Below the pieces are notes generated by a model. It was not told the origin of the DNA. It saw nothing but the letters and a program-made list of their open reading frames with translations, and did no database searches. Below are positions 53,861 to 64,000 of a stretch of 64,000 nt of DNA, piece by piece. The stretch's first letter is position 1; every line of letters starts with the position of its first letter. This DNA is from Acanthacorydalis orientalis. Its lineage: Eukaryota > Arthropoda > Insecta > Megaloptera > Corydalidae. The stretch lies in contig CM068325.1 of the NCBI GenBank assembly GCA_034766995.1, positions 3,367,668 to 3,431,667 of the forward strand, read 5' to 3'. The position numbers and the translations under genes are program-made.

Positions 53861-54440
53861 AAGAATAACGCCCCGATTCAATTTCGCCCTCCGAAAAAAC
53901 TATCTTCGAATCATTCCTTCCGGTAACGATTCATAAACATGTCGGTCTCGATCTTCTCAATCCGAATACACAGCCGGGCTCGCAGTCAAAATCCTGAGAG
54001 TTGCGAAGATTCCATCAAACACTGACGGCTTAGAAACGAATGTAAAGTCGCTTCCTGTCCGTTTATACAGACATTTTACAGCCAGAAGTGTTAAACGATT
54101 TTTTTTTTCAAAATCTTAAACGCTTGCTCCCCCGTTTTAGAACCGGCTTCTCGATACAAGTCGCCGGCTTTCTGTCTTGTGACGGAAAAGAAAACGCCGT
54201 TCCTGTTAACGTCTCGTTCGGCACTTTCGTCAGAGCTCTACACCGGATCACGGATCCGGTCACGTACTGGAAAACCTACAGGAACGTCGACACGCGCCTA
54301 TCGTCCTCTCCGGCCGCCCGAAACACACTGACTTCGATTTAAATACAGTTCCTCGCGGAACAGCTCTGAACCAATCTACCGCCCACACATATGTGTATAT
54401 AAATATATTAATGTGTACATTTTTCTAACAAAAAAAATAA

Positions 54441-54475
<35 letters not shown>

Positions 54476-54656
54476 CGAGCCATTCACTGTAAACGTAATT
54501 TACTTACCTACACAACAAACATTTTTAAAGACATTCTCTGTACAAGGACAGTTTCGCTTGTACTGAAAAATCTCTTGATCTATCGAACAATTTCAAAGAG
54601 ATAGAGAAAGAGAGAAATATATATTTATCTATCTATCTATCTATATACATATATAC

Positions 54657-54709
<53 letters not shown>

Positions 54710-55115
54710 TAGACAGAGAGAAAGACAAGACACACGAACTGTTTTTTCTACTAAATGAACACAAGTCGATTCAACTGCGCAAAAGGGCTTCATTTTGAAC
54801 AGAGACGGACAAATCGAACTGTTGATTGTCTTACATAGCGATTATTAAATATTTCATGCAGAAAGGAGTGAAAACTGCTTGACATTGGAAGACGGTCCGG
54901 TGGTGTTTCTTTGATTGTTTTTGTGTTTGATTTCGGTCGATTATTGGAAGAGTTGCACGGCAAGAATCGATTTTGTTTGGTGAGAGACAGGCTAGGACTG
55001 GGTTAAAAATCAATCGACGATTCGACACTCAGATCGGATCTGCCGAGTCGTCAACGTTGGAACTGTCCGCGGACGTGCGAGGAGACGTCCTGTAGGACCG
55101 GTTACGGATACGTAC

Positions 55116-55228
55116 CGCTCATGAAATTGTAAATGATCGGATTCACTGCGCTGTTGGCGTAGCAGAGCCAGTGGGACAGCAGCGCGACCGCCGACAGGCC
55201 GTCCGTCTGGGGAATGTGTGTCAGGTGC
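55116..55228 (-). CDS. GPCR exon: TM7 with the NPxxY motif
   Basis: Minus-strand exon from acceptor TTGCAG (before 55228) to donor GCG|GTACGT (after 55116). It encodes HLTHIPQTDGLSAVALL followed by SHWLCYANSAVNPIIYNFMS. This includes the class A NPxxY motif as NPIIY, and the NSAVNPIIYNF context is typical of peptide receptors of the orexin/allatotropin group. Both ends match: the first base completes a Lys codon from the TM6 exon, and the last base starts a Gly codon completed equally well by either C-tail exon (GT at 52704 or GC at 47350). This exon is therefore the branch point for the two alternative endings. Confidence 0.93.
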
Positions 55229-55309
55229 CTGCAACACGTCAACGTTTTTTCAGTCGTCCGCTCCTCTGTTAAGCGACGATCGACCGACCGTCCGCACCGC
55301 GCGACTCAC

Positions 55310-55526
55310 TTCATCAGCGTGAAAACGTGGACCGGGAAGTAGCAGACCGCGAACATGATGACGACCGCCACGAGCATCTTCGCCGCCTTCCGTCTCGACC
55401 TCAGCTGTCCCTCGGTCGACGCGTTCGCGTTCATCGTGAACGTGCTGCGGCCGGACCGCGACACGCTCTGCTGGCCGCCGAAGCTAGCGCCGCCGCCGCC
55501 GGCGCCGACGATCCTCGCGCTCTGAC
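55310..55526 (-). CDS. GPCR exon: third intracellular loop and TM6
   Basis: Acceptor TCCCGCAG precedes 55526 and the donor is ATGAA|GTGAGT at 55309 (minus strand). The exon begins in a Gly-rich loop (IVGAGGGGASFGG), continues through Ser/Arg-rich sequence (QQSVSRSGRSTFTMNANA) and the basic junction QLRSRRKAAK, then TM6: KMLVAVVIMFAVCYFPVHVF. The C-[YW]-x-P kink of class A TM6 appears as CYFP. The RSRRKAAKML junction is where G proteins usually contact such receptors. It is separated by only 73 bp from the TM5 exon and 81 bp from the TM7 exon. It is GC-rich, unlike the surrounding intron repeats. Confidence 0.93.
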
Positions 55527-55599
55527 CTGCGGGACAACGAGCGTCGCGTCACGCGTCGTCGGGCGTCGCGCCGGACGGCGGACGCCCGCCGACACGGAC

Positions 55600-55899
55600 C
55601 GTGTCTCGAGCTGTTCGCCGACTGGTCGGCCGACGTGAGCGTCTCGGTCACGCTGCCGGCGATCCGGTCGCACGACGCCGTCGAGTTCTGGCAGCTGCCG
55701 GCGTGCCAGAGCACCTTCACGATCCGTCTGTACGCGACGCTCGTGAACGCGAGCGGCAGCACGTACAGCAGCAGCATCTTGATAGCGCTCCACGCGGCGT
55801 CCATCGTCGGCGACCAGGTGGTGCGGCACTGCGTGAAGTAGACGGCCGGGAGGCTCGGCACGCGCTTCTCGGTCGTCAGCGTCACGAGTTCGGGAATAT
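55600..55899 (-). CDS. Neuropeptide GPCR exon: ECL2 and TM5 (allatotropin/orexin-receptor-like); 5' part of gene missing from window
   Basis: Acceptor GTGCGCAG precedes 55899 on the minus strand. The frame reads IPELVTLTTEK, then VYFTQC, whose Cys would make the conserved disulfide to TM3, then TM5: AIKMLLLYVLPLAFTSVAY, with the class A TM5 proline in YVLPL. RRIVKVLWHAG and a Ser/Thr/Asn-rich loop follow, to a CACG|GTCCGT donor at 55599. With the next exons it gives TM5-TM6-TM7 of a rhodopsin-family peptide receptor. The combination FTQC-W, VLPL, CYFPVH, HWLCYANSAVNPIIYNFMSGKFRKEF fits the allatotropin/orexin-receptor clade best from memory; trissin or another insect peptide receptor is the main alternative. 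The first residues are the end of TM4/ECL2, so exons for the N-terminus and TM1-TM4 must lie upstream. None was recognised up to 64000. Such a receptor would be a plasma-membrane G protein-coupled sensor of a neuropeptide. Confidence 0.92.
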
Positions 55900-57460
55900 C
55901 TGCGCACGAGAGAGCATCGGAACGATGAGAACGGGCGCGGGGACGCGTTTATTTAATCACGGGAACGGTGGGAGGGAGGGAATCCGTCGTTCAATCGCTT
56001 CGCTTTGATTCGATTGTTTAAAACAGGACACGGTTTGATCGCCTGAAATTCACTGACACGTTTACGGACAGAACACGCGAACCTGATGACATGTCCTCGA
56101 CTGAGTACACGGACGAGGTCCTGACAACTATAATAGACATCATGCTCGATAAGCATGTCTCAATTTCAAGAGATATTCCGAGTGAAGGGCACGGATTCAA
56201 TCCTGTGAGTTGTCACGTCAGTCCAACAGCCTCTAATCGCTTCAGTCTAGGACCGTAGTGCTTGATTTCATTCCGTTTTCAATCACCTTCCGATTTTATT
56301 CAGCCCCTATCGAATTACCTCTCAGTGACTGCGTCCGGTTTTCATTCAATCTCGATTTCTGTCCGTTCTGATTCCAAATCCTCCTAATTTCACTTCCTGC
56401 CGGTTTTTATTTCCTCTCGGAGTTCGTACGGTTCTCATTTGATATTCTCTTACTGCACACGATCCGCTCGGACCGAGTAATCCGAACGTGTGTCCGAAAA
56501 ATCATCGAACCGACGCTCATCGGGCTTGCACGATCGGCCGGACTGACATCGAGCATTTAAGAATGAAAATTCCAATAGACATGACCGGACGTAGAGTTCA
56601 GTTCAATAATATAACCGTTCAACTCCACTTGTAGTCCTTCGACGTCCTTAAATCTGAACGGAAGTCGTTTGAAAGGTACCGAGTATATTTTAAAAGGGTC
56701 ATAGGATCAATGTTCCACTCGCAGTGAGATCGATTCGAATAACAGAATTATAACATAACAGCAGACAGAGGAATCGTGTCAAACTCCCGAATATATCTCG
56801 GTCGAAGTTTGATTTGTTTAAAAGAGGGAGTGTGCGTGTGTGCGTCGGCGTTCTGTAAGAGCGTCGAGCTCGTTCGTTCCCCGCCAAGACATTCGGGAAC
56901 GGCTGAACAGGGAGAGCAGAGCGGCGACGCATTCAAGTCACGTGCAGTGTCTTCTTAATCATCCCCTATACGTGATAATTAGATGAGTAAGTGAAGCGCA
57001 GTCCGAGCGGGCTTTGCGCGTACGGACGTGCGGAGAGACAGAGGCGACGGAGTGTGAGTCCGCGCGTTCGGAGTCCGCCGCGCGCTCACTTTCTGCGGGC
57101 ATACTTGTACGAAGTTCCGCACGAAAGTTTGACAAAGGTTCGACGTGCCGCTGACGAAATCAACTTTGCGAAATTGTTCGTGCGTCGGTACGGAGAGCGC
57201 CCCGGGGGCGTGCGGCGACGACGAAACAATCCCTTAACCCGTTTACGGACGTGAACTACGGAACGGGCGGGCGGTTGTGTCTTTATGTATTTTCATTCGG
57301 GCGCGGGTCTCGTCGTGGACGCGCGGGGAGACTGTGAGCGGAAAACATGTCGATTCGTCGGTGAGACTCTTTCGTTCGTTTATTAAGTTCTGCGGTGCGG
57401 ACCTAGGCCGAGATTGTAGACTTGTCTCAGGATAAGCGTTGACGTTCATGATTCGACGGC
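55900..57460. other. Presumed receptor intron without a recognised gene
   Basis: Mixed sequence. 56230-56450 carries loose short repeats of CGGTTTTCATT/TCTCGATTT-type words. 56860-57330 is CpG-rich with frames of at most 97 codons on either strand. No TM1-TM4-like hydrophobic frame is present. A distant promoter or regulatory island is possible for the CpG-rich part, but nothing shows it directly. Confidence 0.45.
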
Positions 57461-57474
57461 GCGGTTCTGTGAAA

Positions 57475-58765
57475 AATGCGATTACGGGCCTGAACGTTTC
57501 GGGAAAAATCTCAAAAAAATACATTTTGTACTGCACTGAGTACCCTTTCGTGACGTATAAAAATAATTCGAAATCCTATTACGGATCTGTCTGTCGTTTT
57601 AAAATTTGGAAAAAAATATATTTAGTACACCAATTTAGTACTTTTTCAAAAAGCATGATAATATTTTAATTTTGATTAGGATGTTTGAAATAATTTTCCA
57701 GAAAAAGAAACTGAAAAAGAACATCAATTCAATCAGTGTCCTATTACGGACCTGTTTGCCTTGTTAAAAATTTGAAAAAAATACATTCAATATTCCGTTC
57801 GGTACTTTTTCGAGAAAAATAAAATGTTGGTCGTTTTTCGGAGTGATTTTCAAAAAATAACTGAGAAAGACTTCGATTAAATCGGCGGGAAAGAGCATTT
57901 TTTTTTTCAAAATCCTATTACGGACCTGTTAGTGTCTTCAAATATCTCAAAAGAAATACATTCAGTACTCTATTCAGTACAATTTCGATTGATATTAAAA
58001 TATTTTAATTTCGATTAAGATCTCTCGAGCGATTTTCGAGAAAGCGACTGAAAAAGTCCTGTGATTTCAAAGTCGTATTACGGACACGTTTGTCTCTTTC
58101 AGAAACCTCAAACAAATATATTTAGTACCCCGCTAAGTATTCTTTCGAGTGGTATTAAAACATTTTCATTTTTGTTAAGGTCTCCGGAATAATTTTGAAA
58201 AGAAGAACTGAAAAAAAACTTCAATTATATCTGTGTCAGGATGATTTTTTCAAAGTTCTGTTACGGACCTGTTCGCTTTTCCGAAAATCCCAAAAAAATA
58301 TATTTTATACTTCCGTCACTCTTCTTTTAAGATCTTTGAAAATTATTCGATTTCGGCTACAGAATCTTGAGTGTTTGTTTGAAAATATGGAAATCGTTTT
58401 AATCGACAATCAAAAGAAATCCAGTTTTTTTTAAAGTCCTATTACGGGCCCCGATTGTTTTTCAAAAAATCTTTAAAAAAATTATTCTATACTACATTTA
58501 ACACCTTCTGAGAATACATGAAAAAAATTTAAGCTCGACCAAGTGTCTCAGAATAATTTTCAAAAAATCGATTCCAAGTCAATCTTGTGCTGTGTTCTTT
58601 AAAGTCCTACTACGGTCCTGATCGCCTTTCTAAAAATTTATAAAAAATATATTTCAATACCTAGTGCGGTATTTATCGAGAATATATGAAAATAATTCGA
58701 TCCGGACTGAATATTTTAGGGTGATTTTCGAAAGGAGAGAATGCCTCGTTTTTCAATTTTCTATT
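57475..58765. repeat. ~172-bp diverged tandem repeat
   Basis: A CCTATTACGGACCTGTT block recurs, its ATTACGG core lying at 57578, 57743, 57917, 58077, 58260 (as GTTACGG), 58441 and 58610 (as CTACGG), with a partial at 57481. Mean spacing from 57578 to 58610 is 172 bp (individual 160-183). Following blocks keep order: AAAAATATATTTAGTAC, TACTTTTTCGAG, and TTTTAATTTYGATTAAG. Short frames crossing it are not genes. Confidence 0.85.
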
Positions 58766-59409
58766 CAAACCTTGACTAGATGCTTATTTATCCATAAAAA
58801 AAATAATATTCATACATCTCACAAACGAATATGTCCCGTTTAGAGAAACATATAAACTTTCATGTTTGGATCACGGGTTCGACCCTTCCGACTCGTCCTT
58901 TCTCGAAGCTGACGGCCGAACTAAACCGCGTCGAGTCTCACGACCCTTCGCGTCAATTAAAGGGTCAACGGCGCCGTCGCGTTCGACACACCCGGCCGAC
59001 GATCCCCCGAAAGCCCCGCGTCGTTTTTTCACGTCGTCTCCGACGTTTTTTCCGCCCGGCGGGCCGTCCCGTGATCCGCGCCGCGCGTTCACAATGAAAC
59101 TTTATCGGATTCCACGCGCGCCGCGCCGGCCCGTCGAAATGTTCACCGGTACAGCGGCCGGCACGTTCTCGGAACTTTGTTAATAACGTGCGCGATTCCG
59201 GAAGCGGGAAACCAGTGACGTTCAACAAGTCGACGGATCGATATCGGACGGACCGGACGCGGACGACGGGCGTGTACGGGATTTGACTGTCGGCCGGGCG
59301 GCGTACGTGGCCGCGATCGAATCGCACCGGATTAGCTTTAAACGCGAGCTTTTACGACCGATAAAACTGATCTCGAACAAGTTTTATTACACTGACGACA
59401 GTGTTCGCC

Positions 59410-59465
<56 letters not shown>

Positions 59466-60012
59466 GAAAGACACAATTACTGACCGAATTCTTACATAAA
59501 ACGCCACAGAAATCGACAAAGCTGAACGAATTTACACCAACCGTCGGAATCGAACTTTTTCTAACGCACGTCGACTCGTATATCTCTCTCTCACGTCCGG
59601 CCGTCGCTCCGGACGATTTTGCATTTCGCATCGGACGGAACGGTTTGTTTGGTGCGAAAAAAATATGAAGGCGGTCCGTCCGTTAATGTCGACCGGGTCG
59701 ACCGAGTTCGATGAAAATGTAACCGGACGAGTGTGCGTCTTCGGACGGCGCTGCGGTGACGGGCGGCGTCGAGGTGCGAAAAATCCGACGTGTTTCGTGA
59801 ACGACGACGGACCGACGATATAATCTGTAAAGGGATTACGTCGACGTCCCGACGGTCGTTTGTTCGACGTACGGCCTTAAGTAGCGTGCGACGTCGACGG
59901 GACTCGAGCCACGAGCTATGCAAACGAACTGAACGACGCTTGAATGGCAAACAATGGGCCGAATGTGACGATGATCTCGGTGATGATTGCTCGTCAGGTT
60001 TACTTACACACG

Positions 60013-60077
<65 letters not shown>

Positions 60078-60470
60078 GAAGAAAAAGAGGGAGAGGTGCG
60101 AATGGAAAGACACACAAAATTTAATTATGAAATGTTTGGAAAAAAAACGTTTTCTTGATTGAATTTTTTACCGGTGATTCTTGTGAAAGCGCTCAGGAGT
60201 GATAGAGGACATTTTTATACATTTTCCCGGATCGAAAAGGTGTCCGTGTCGCCGGCGTGTATTTTTAATTTACTCTTTTCCTGTTTGCCATATTGAACCA
60301 ACGTGTGCCCGACGCAGCGTTGATTTTCTGGAGAGGACTGTGAGCATGTCGTCATATATATGTAAGAACGGAATCCTGCGGGAACGTAGACGATTTAATA
60401 TTCTTCCTAACCGTGTGTGATTGTACGGGGATTTGGATAAGTGTTCCGGAGTGATTAGTGAAAAACCGAG
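58766..60470. other. CpG-rich unique sequence and two (AT)n tracts, no recognised gene
   Basis: 58860-59330 and 59560-60000 are GC/CpG-rich with overlapping Arg-rich frames on both strands (up to 174 codons), the usual sign of stop-poor composition rather than of coding. (AT)n tracts lie at about 59412-59460 and 60017-60074. No splice-supported exon or known domain was seen. Confidence 0.45.
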
Positions 60471-60474
60471 AATC

Positions 60475-61560
60475 CGGTCGAGATGAAAGGTCGTGAGAAC
60501 GTGTTGTTCCTTTTTTTTAAAAAAAAACGAAACTGTGGCCGTGTCCTGTTCGTTAGAAAATTTAAAATTTGGTGTTTAATAGAGAATTTAATCCTGTGTC
60601 GAACGGTATATGATTTAATTGATTTCGGTTAAGGATCGAGGAGTAATTTTTTTTTTTGAAAACTGAAAAGATGCGATCGGGATAAAAGATTGGAAACAGG
60701 TTGATTTTCGAAATTAGGTCATAGACACGTTTTGCGTTTTGAAAAAGTGAGATTTTGGAAATAGACAGAGAATCTAATTTTCTTTTCAATAATATATAAT
60801 TTTGTTGAGTTTTGAGCACGAATTGTGGAGTAATATAGAGAAAAAATTGAAAAGATGTAGATTGAAAATAGGCTTATTTTAAAAATTATATCGTGGACAT
60901 GTTTTGTATTTTGTAAAAGTGAAATTTCGGAATCATATAAAGAATTTAATTCTCTTTCGAACAGTATATAATTTGATTCGGGTTCGATTACAAATCGCTG
61001 AGTAATTTAGAGAAAAATCTGAAAAGCAATCAGAATCAAATACTGAAAACAGTTTCTCATCCCAAACGGAATTAATGGACGCGTTTCGTTTTTCGAAAAC
61101 GTGGAATTTCGAAATCCTGTAGAGAATTCAACGCTCTTCAGAATCATGTAGAATTAAATAGGGTTTCGCGTAAACGTCATGCGATAATTTACAAGACATC
61201 GAGACGAAAGATTCGAAGGGATTTTTCAAAACGGAATCCATATGTTTTTTTTTTTTGGAAAAGTGAACTTTGTACGTTTATAGATAATTCGATCGAACTC
61301 TTTCGAACGGTGTACAATTCGACCGGATTTCCTGTACGGGTCGTGGAGCGATTCACAAAAAAACTGAAAAGATCCGATCGATACAAAAACACGAAATCGG
61401 TGTTCTATTCAAAATGGGACAGTGGGCGTGTTTTGTACTTTCGAAAAGTGAAATTCGGGATTTCTATAGAGGACTTAACGCTGTTTCGAACGATATATAT
61501 TTTTAATCGAATTCCGTTAAAGATTATCTGGTAATTTATAAATAAAAAAAAAACAGGTCG
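60475..61560. repeat. ~177-bp diverged tandem repeat
   Basis: A TTTCGAACGGTATATGATTT block recurs near 60601, 60787, 60959, 61141, 61304 and 61488 (spacings 186, 172, 182, 163 and 184). Ordered companions are a GGATCGAGGAGTAATTT-like block, GAAAACTGAAAAGATGCGAT, and TTTTGCGTTTTGAAAAAGTG. Its block order resembles that of the 57475-58765 array, so the two may be distant relatives. Confidence 0.83.
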
Positions 61561-62027
61561 ATCACAGTCGATACACGGACAGAAAACGGACACTGGAAGC
61601 TCGACGAGACGATTACGAAATCGAACACGGGTGAAAGCACGTCCGGTTCGATCCGTAAAAACGGTCGGGATCGACCGACCGGATCGACGGATCGAGAACA
61701 CCGTTCAGACCGACACTGTCTCGGCGGCCGCGGGATCGAATCGCGCCGAAAGACGGAAATCTTTTCGGTTTCGGCGAGGCTCTCATAGATTTGTATCCGT
61801 GTGCGCGCACGTTTGGGTGTGTGCGCGTGGGCGCGCGTGCGTGTGTGTGTGTGTGTGTCTGAAATTGATCAATCACGCGTCAGAAACTCTCTTGTGTTCG
61901 AACACGCGTACGTTTTGAATAGGGCACGGCAAACCGTGCGGAAATGGAAAATACTTTCTTCCGAAACGCTAACTGCGTAACGTAATCATGTTTTTTGTTC
62001 GGCGAAACGACGGCGTACGCACACACG

Positions 62028-62064
<37 letters not shown>

Positions 62065-62434
62065 GTACACACATACACACACATACATTTTCATAAAATC
62101 GCTCACATGCAAGTAAATACATGTTCGCGAAACAGCAATATACTTTTGTGATGACAAACAGCGAGCTTAGAACAAAAAGCTCTGCGCCAAACCAATACGA
62201 TTTTGTAGCTGTGTATGTATATGTATATATATACATGTGTATATATATATATATTTGTGTGTGTGTGTGCTTGTATACTTGGAGCATTCGACAGGAAATG
62301 ACGAGTTTATTTTTAGTGTATTCATCGTCGACACCTTTCCACATCCGATGGAAAATCCACGCCGGTGAAATCGGTTGGTCGTGAACTTCGATTCTGTAAA
62401 CTAGGACGTTCCTGTGTACAATACGCACGCACGA

Positions 62435-62483
<49 letters not shown>

Positions 62484-62779
62484 AATAATCCTGTATTAAT
62501 ACAGCCATCGAATCGTCAAAAAAAAGTACAATTTTCAGTCGTATCGCAGCGACATGTAATCCGTTTCTTTGACTGTGTGCGTGTGTGCGTGTGAAAAATG
62601 TGCGGTGCCGATGAGAAAGATCGAACGTACGACCGGTACGTTGTACAGACTGAAAACGAACCGATTATAGAGTCATGATTTACGAGGAAGTCCATTCGGA
62701 GATCCGCTTTTAAATGTGGGTGTGTGATTTTTTTTTGCAAAACTTCATACTCTTTGAATAGTACAGGTATTGATAAATG

Positions 62780-62821
<42 letters not shown>

Positions 62822-62836
62822 AATACATATTTATAA

Positions 62837-62901
<65 letters not shown>

Positions 62902-63060
62902 TATAATATCGAAGTTATTCACAAAATATGTTCGATGAGGTCGACCTATTTACTTAGGACGTTGTGGTTTCATGGTATCCAGCTATGTTTATCTCATATA
63001 TAAAATGGTAATATGAAGTTCGAATCTGTCCGCGAATAATTATTACATGGACATAAATAA
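61561..63060. other. Microsatellite-rich sequence without a recognised gene
   Basis: A (GT)n-type tract lies at about 61834-61858 and a (CA)n-(AT)n compound at about 62020-62064. (AT)n and (ACAT)n tracts lie at about 62215-62270, 62438-62480 and 62782-62904. Frames crossing these are compositional. The segment 61600-61800 is CpG-rich with no recognised domain. Confidence 0.6.
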
Positions 63061-63068
63061 TTTTTAAA

Positions 63069-63161
63069 TAATATATTTATTGTTCGGTCACATGTAGAGG
63101 TTTATAATTGCAAAGTGGGCGAGTACAGTGTGCAGGGGGCGAAGCCCGCTAGTATATACAT

Positions 63162-63224
<63 letters not shown>

Positions 63225-63348
63225 GATTATATAGATATGAATGAATTTTAATAATATGTTTATTGTTCGGTTACATGTAGAGATTTATAATTGCAAAGTG
63301 GGCGAGTGCAGCGTGCAGGGGGCGAAGCCCACTAGTATATACATACAT

Positions 63349-63403
<55 letters not shown>

Positions 63404-63500
63404 TATAGATATAAACATAAATGAATTTAAATAATATGTTTATTGTTCGGTTACATGCAGAGGTTTATAATTAACAAGTGGGAAAGCACAGCGAGTAAAT
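63069..63500. mobile_element. Tandem Helitron-like 3' ends with AT microsatellite (tentative)
   Basis: Three units, ~182 bp apart, begin near TTTATTGTTCGGT (63076, 63259, 63439). They contain ACATGTAGAGGTTTATAATT and, in the first two, end in a GGGC-GAA-GCCC hairpin followed closely by CTAGT (near 63130-63155 and 63315-63338). Each is followed by an (ATAC)/(AT) microsatellite. A short GC hairpin just before a CTAG end is the signature of Helitron or Helentron/DINE-1-like 3' termini, and in DINE-1-type elements a microsatellite is common. No TC 5' end or helicase frame was seen, and the third copy has lost the hairpin. Another simple tandem repeat is the alternative. Confidence 0.4.
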
Positions 63501-64000
63501 CACGCGTCTAAACAGATGTCGCTGTAACAAGATACGGGCCTGTGTTTAACGATCCGGTGTCTCGAATTCGGTAAAAAAAATTCACAAGCCCCTCTCCAGG
63601 TGTCTGCATGTCGAGTGACGGATCTAACGGATTAAGAGTATACACTCGCCCTCCGATCCCTTAAAAGTCGACCCGTGTTCCTTCTCGTGTACGGACGCGC
63701 CGCGGAACCGTAACGGGAACGGAACAATGCCCGGAAAGGAGAACGTCGACCGATTTATGTAAATACGCGACCGCGACTATGAAATATGATAATGTTTTTC
63801 TTTTCATTCGGCACCGATTTAATGGCGCTGCCTCAACAATGAAATCGGCACGGATGCAGAAGAACGCGCGCGCGTATGTAAATGTATTCAAATCGGGAGA
63901 CTCACCTGCGCCGTTTGCAATTACGTACGGCCGCGGTCTCGATGCGAACGCAGTCGAGACGTTTGTGAATATTTTTTTACGGTTCGGATGGGTGCTTCCC
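63501..64000. other. CpG-rich sequence at the right edge, no supported gene
   Basis: Unique, CpG-rich sequence. On the minus strand a GGCGCAG|GTGAGT donor-like site lies at about 63902-63908, with an open frame on its upstream side to the window edge, but the encoded residues do not look like a GPCR membrane segment. A 5' UTR or unrelated exon is possible. Confidence 0.3.

Larger units (their letters stand above)
52705..55115 (-). other. Receptor intron between TM7 and the proximal tail exon
   Basis: Begins with a GTACGT donor at 55115 and ends at the TTTTCCAG acceptor at 52705 (minus strand). It contains palindromes near 52935 and 53683, a ~75-bp (AT)n tract at 53500-53577, another at 54443-54471, and mixed (AT)/(CTAT)/(ACAT) repeats at 54626-54712. 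Plus-strand frames at 53403, 54088 and 54413 show no domain. Confidence 0.8.

Noticed and set aside
58866..59327. Overlapping 88-120-codon Arg/Pro-rich frames on both strands
   Set aside because: Stop-poor CpG-rich sequence; no recognised domain or consistent exon boundaries.
63902..64000. Possible upstream receptor exon ending at a GTGAGT donor (minus strand)
   Set aside because: The phase would fit the exon at 55899, but the encoded residues are charged and polar where the hydrophobic end of TM4 is required.

Overview
This is a eukaryotic, intron-containing window, most likely from an arthropod and probably an insect. The evidence is an insect-style neuropeptide G protein-coupled receptor (GPCR) split by GT-AG introns, long (AT)n microsatellites, and several tandem satellites in an AT-rich background. 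The species cannot be named from the sequence alone. There is one recognisable protein gene; nearly everything else is repetitive.

Layout. 1-2140 is a tandem array of a ~215-bp core alternating with (AT)n tracts. 2141-3600 holds divergent ~450-bp repeats. 3679-7178 is an extreme CCG/CCCTCG-rich tract preceded by a duplicated 127-bp leader. 7179-7278 is a 100-N assembly gap. 7279-41785 is a 34.5-kb higher-order satellite: ~2,037-bp units built from ~172-bp monomers plus two non-monomer inserts, with 17 marker copies. 41786-44810 contains three further tandem families, including a strongly diverged ~174-bp array.

The minus strand from 55899 down to 45323 carries the 3' two thirds of a class A GPCR: ECL2/TM5, TM6, TM7, helix 8 and C-tail. 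It most resembles the allatotropin/orexin-type peptide receptors. Exons for TM1-TM4 were not found up to 64000 and are presumably beyond the right edge. Two alternative 3' endings follow the TM7 exon in the same splice phase: a proximal terminal exon (52340-52704), and a distal pair (47236-47350 joined to 45323-45428). Both begin with a homologous helix-8 segment but diverge afterwards. The receptor could therefore be made with two different cytoplasmic tails.

The receptor introns and the sequence to the right are filled with microsatellites, a 28-bp perfect palindrome, a 22-bp inverted repeat, and further low-copy tandem arrays. Several of these unrelated-looking arrays have periods of about 172-187 bp, close to one nucleosome repeat and to the monomer of the large satellite. 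This shared period is the most striking non-gene pattern here.
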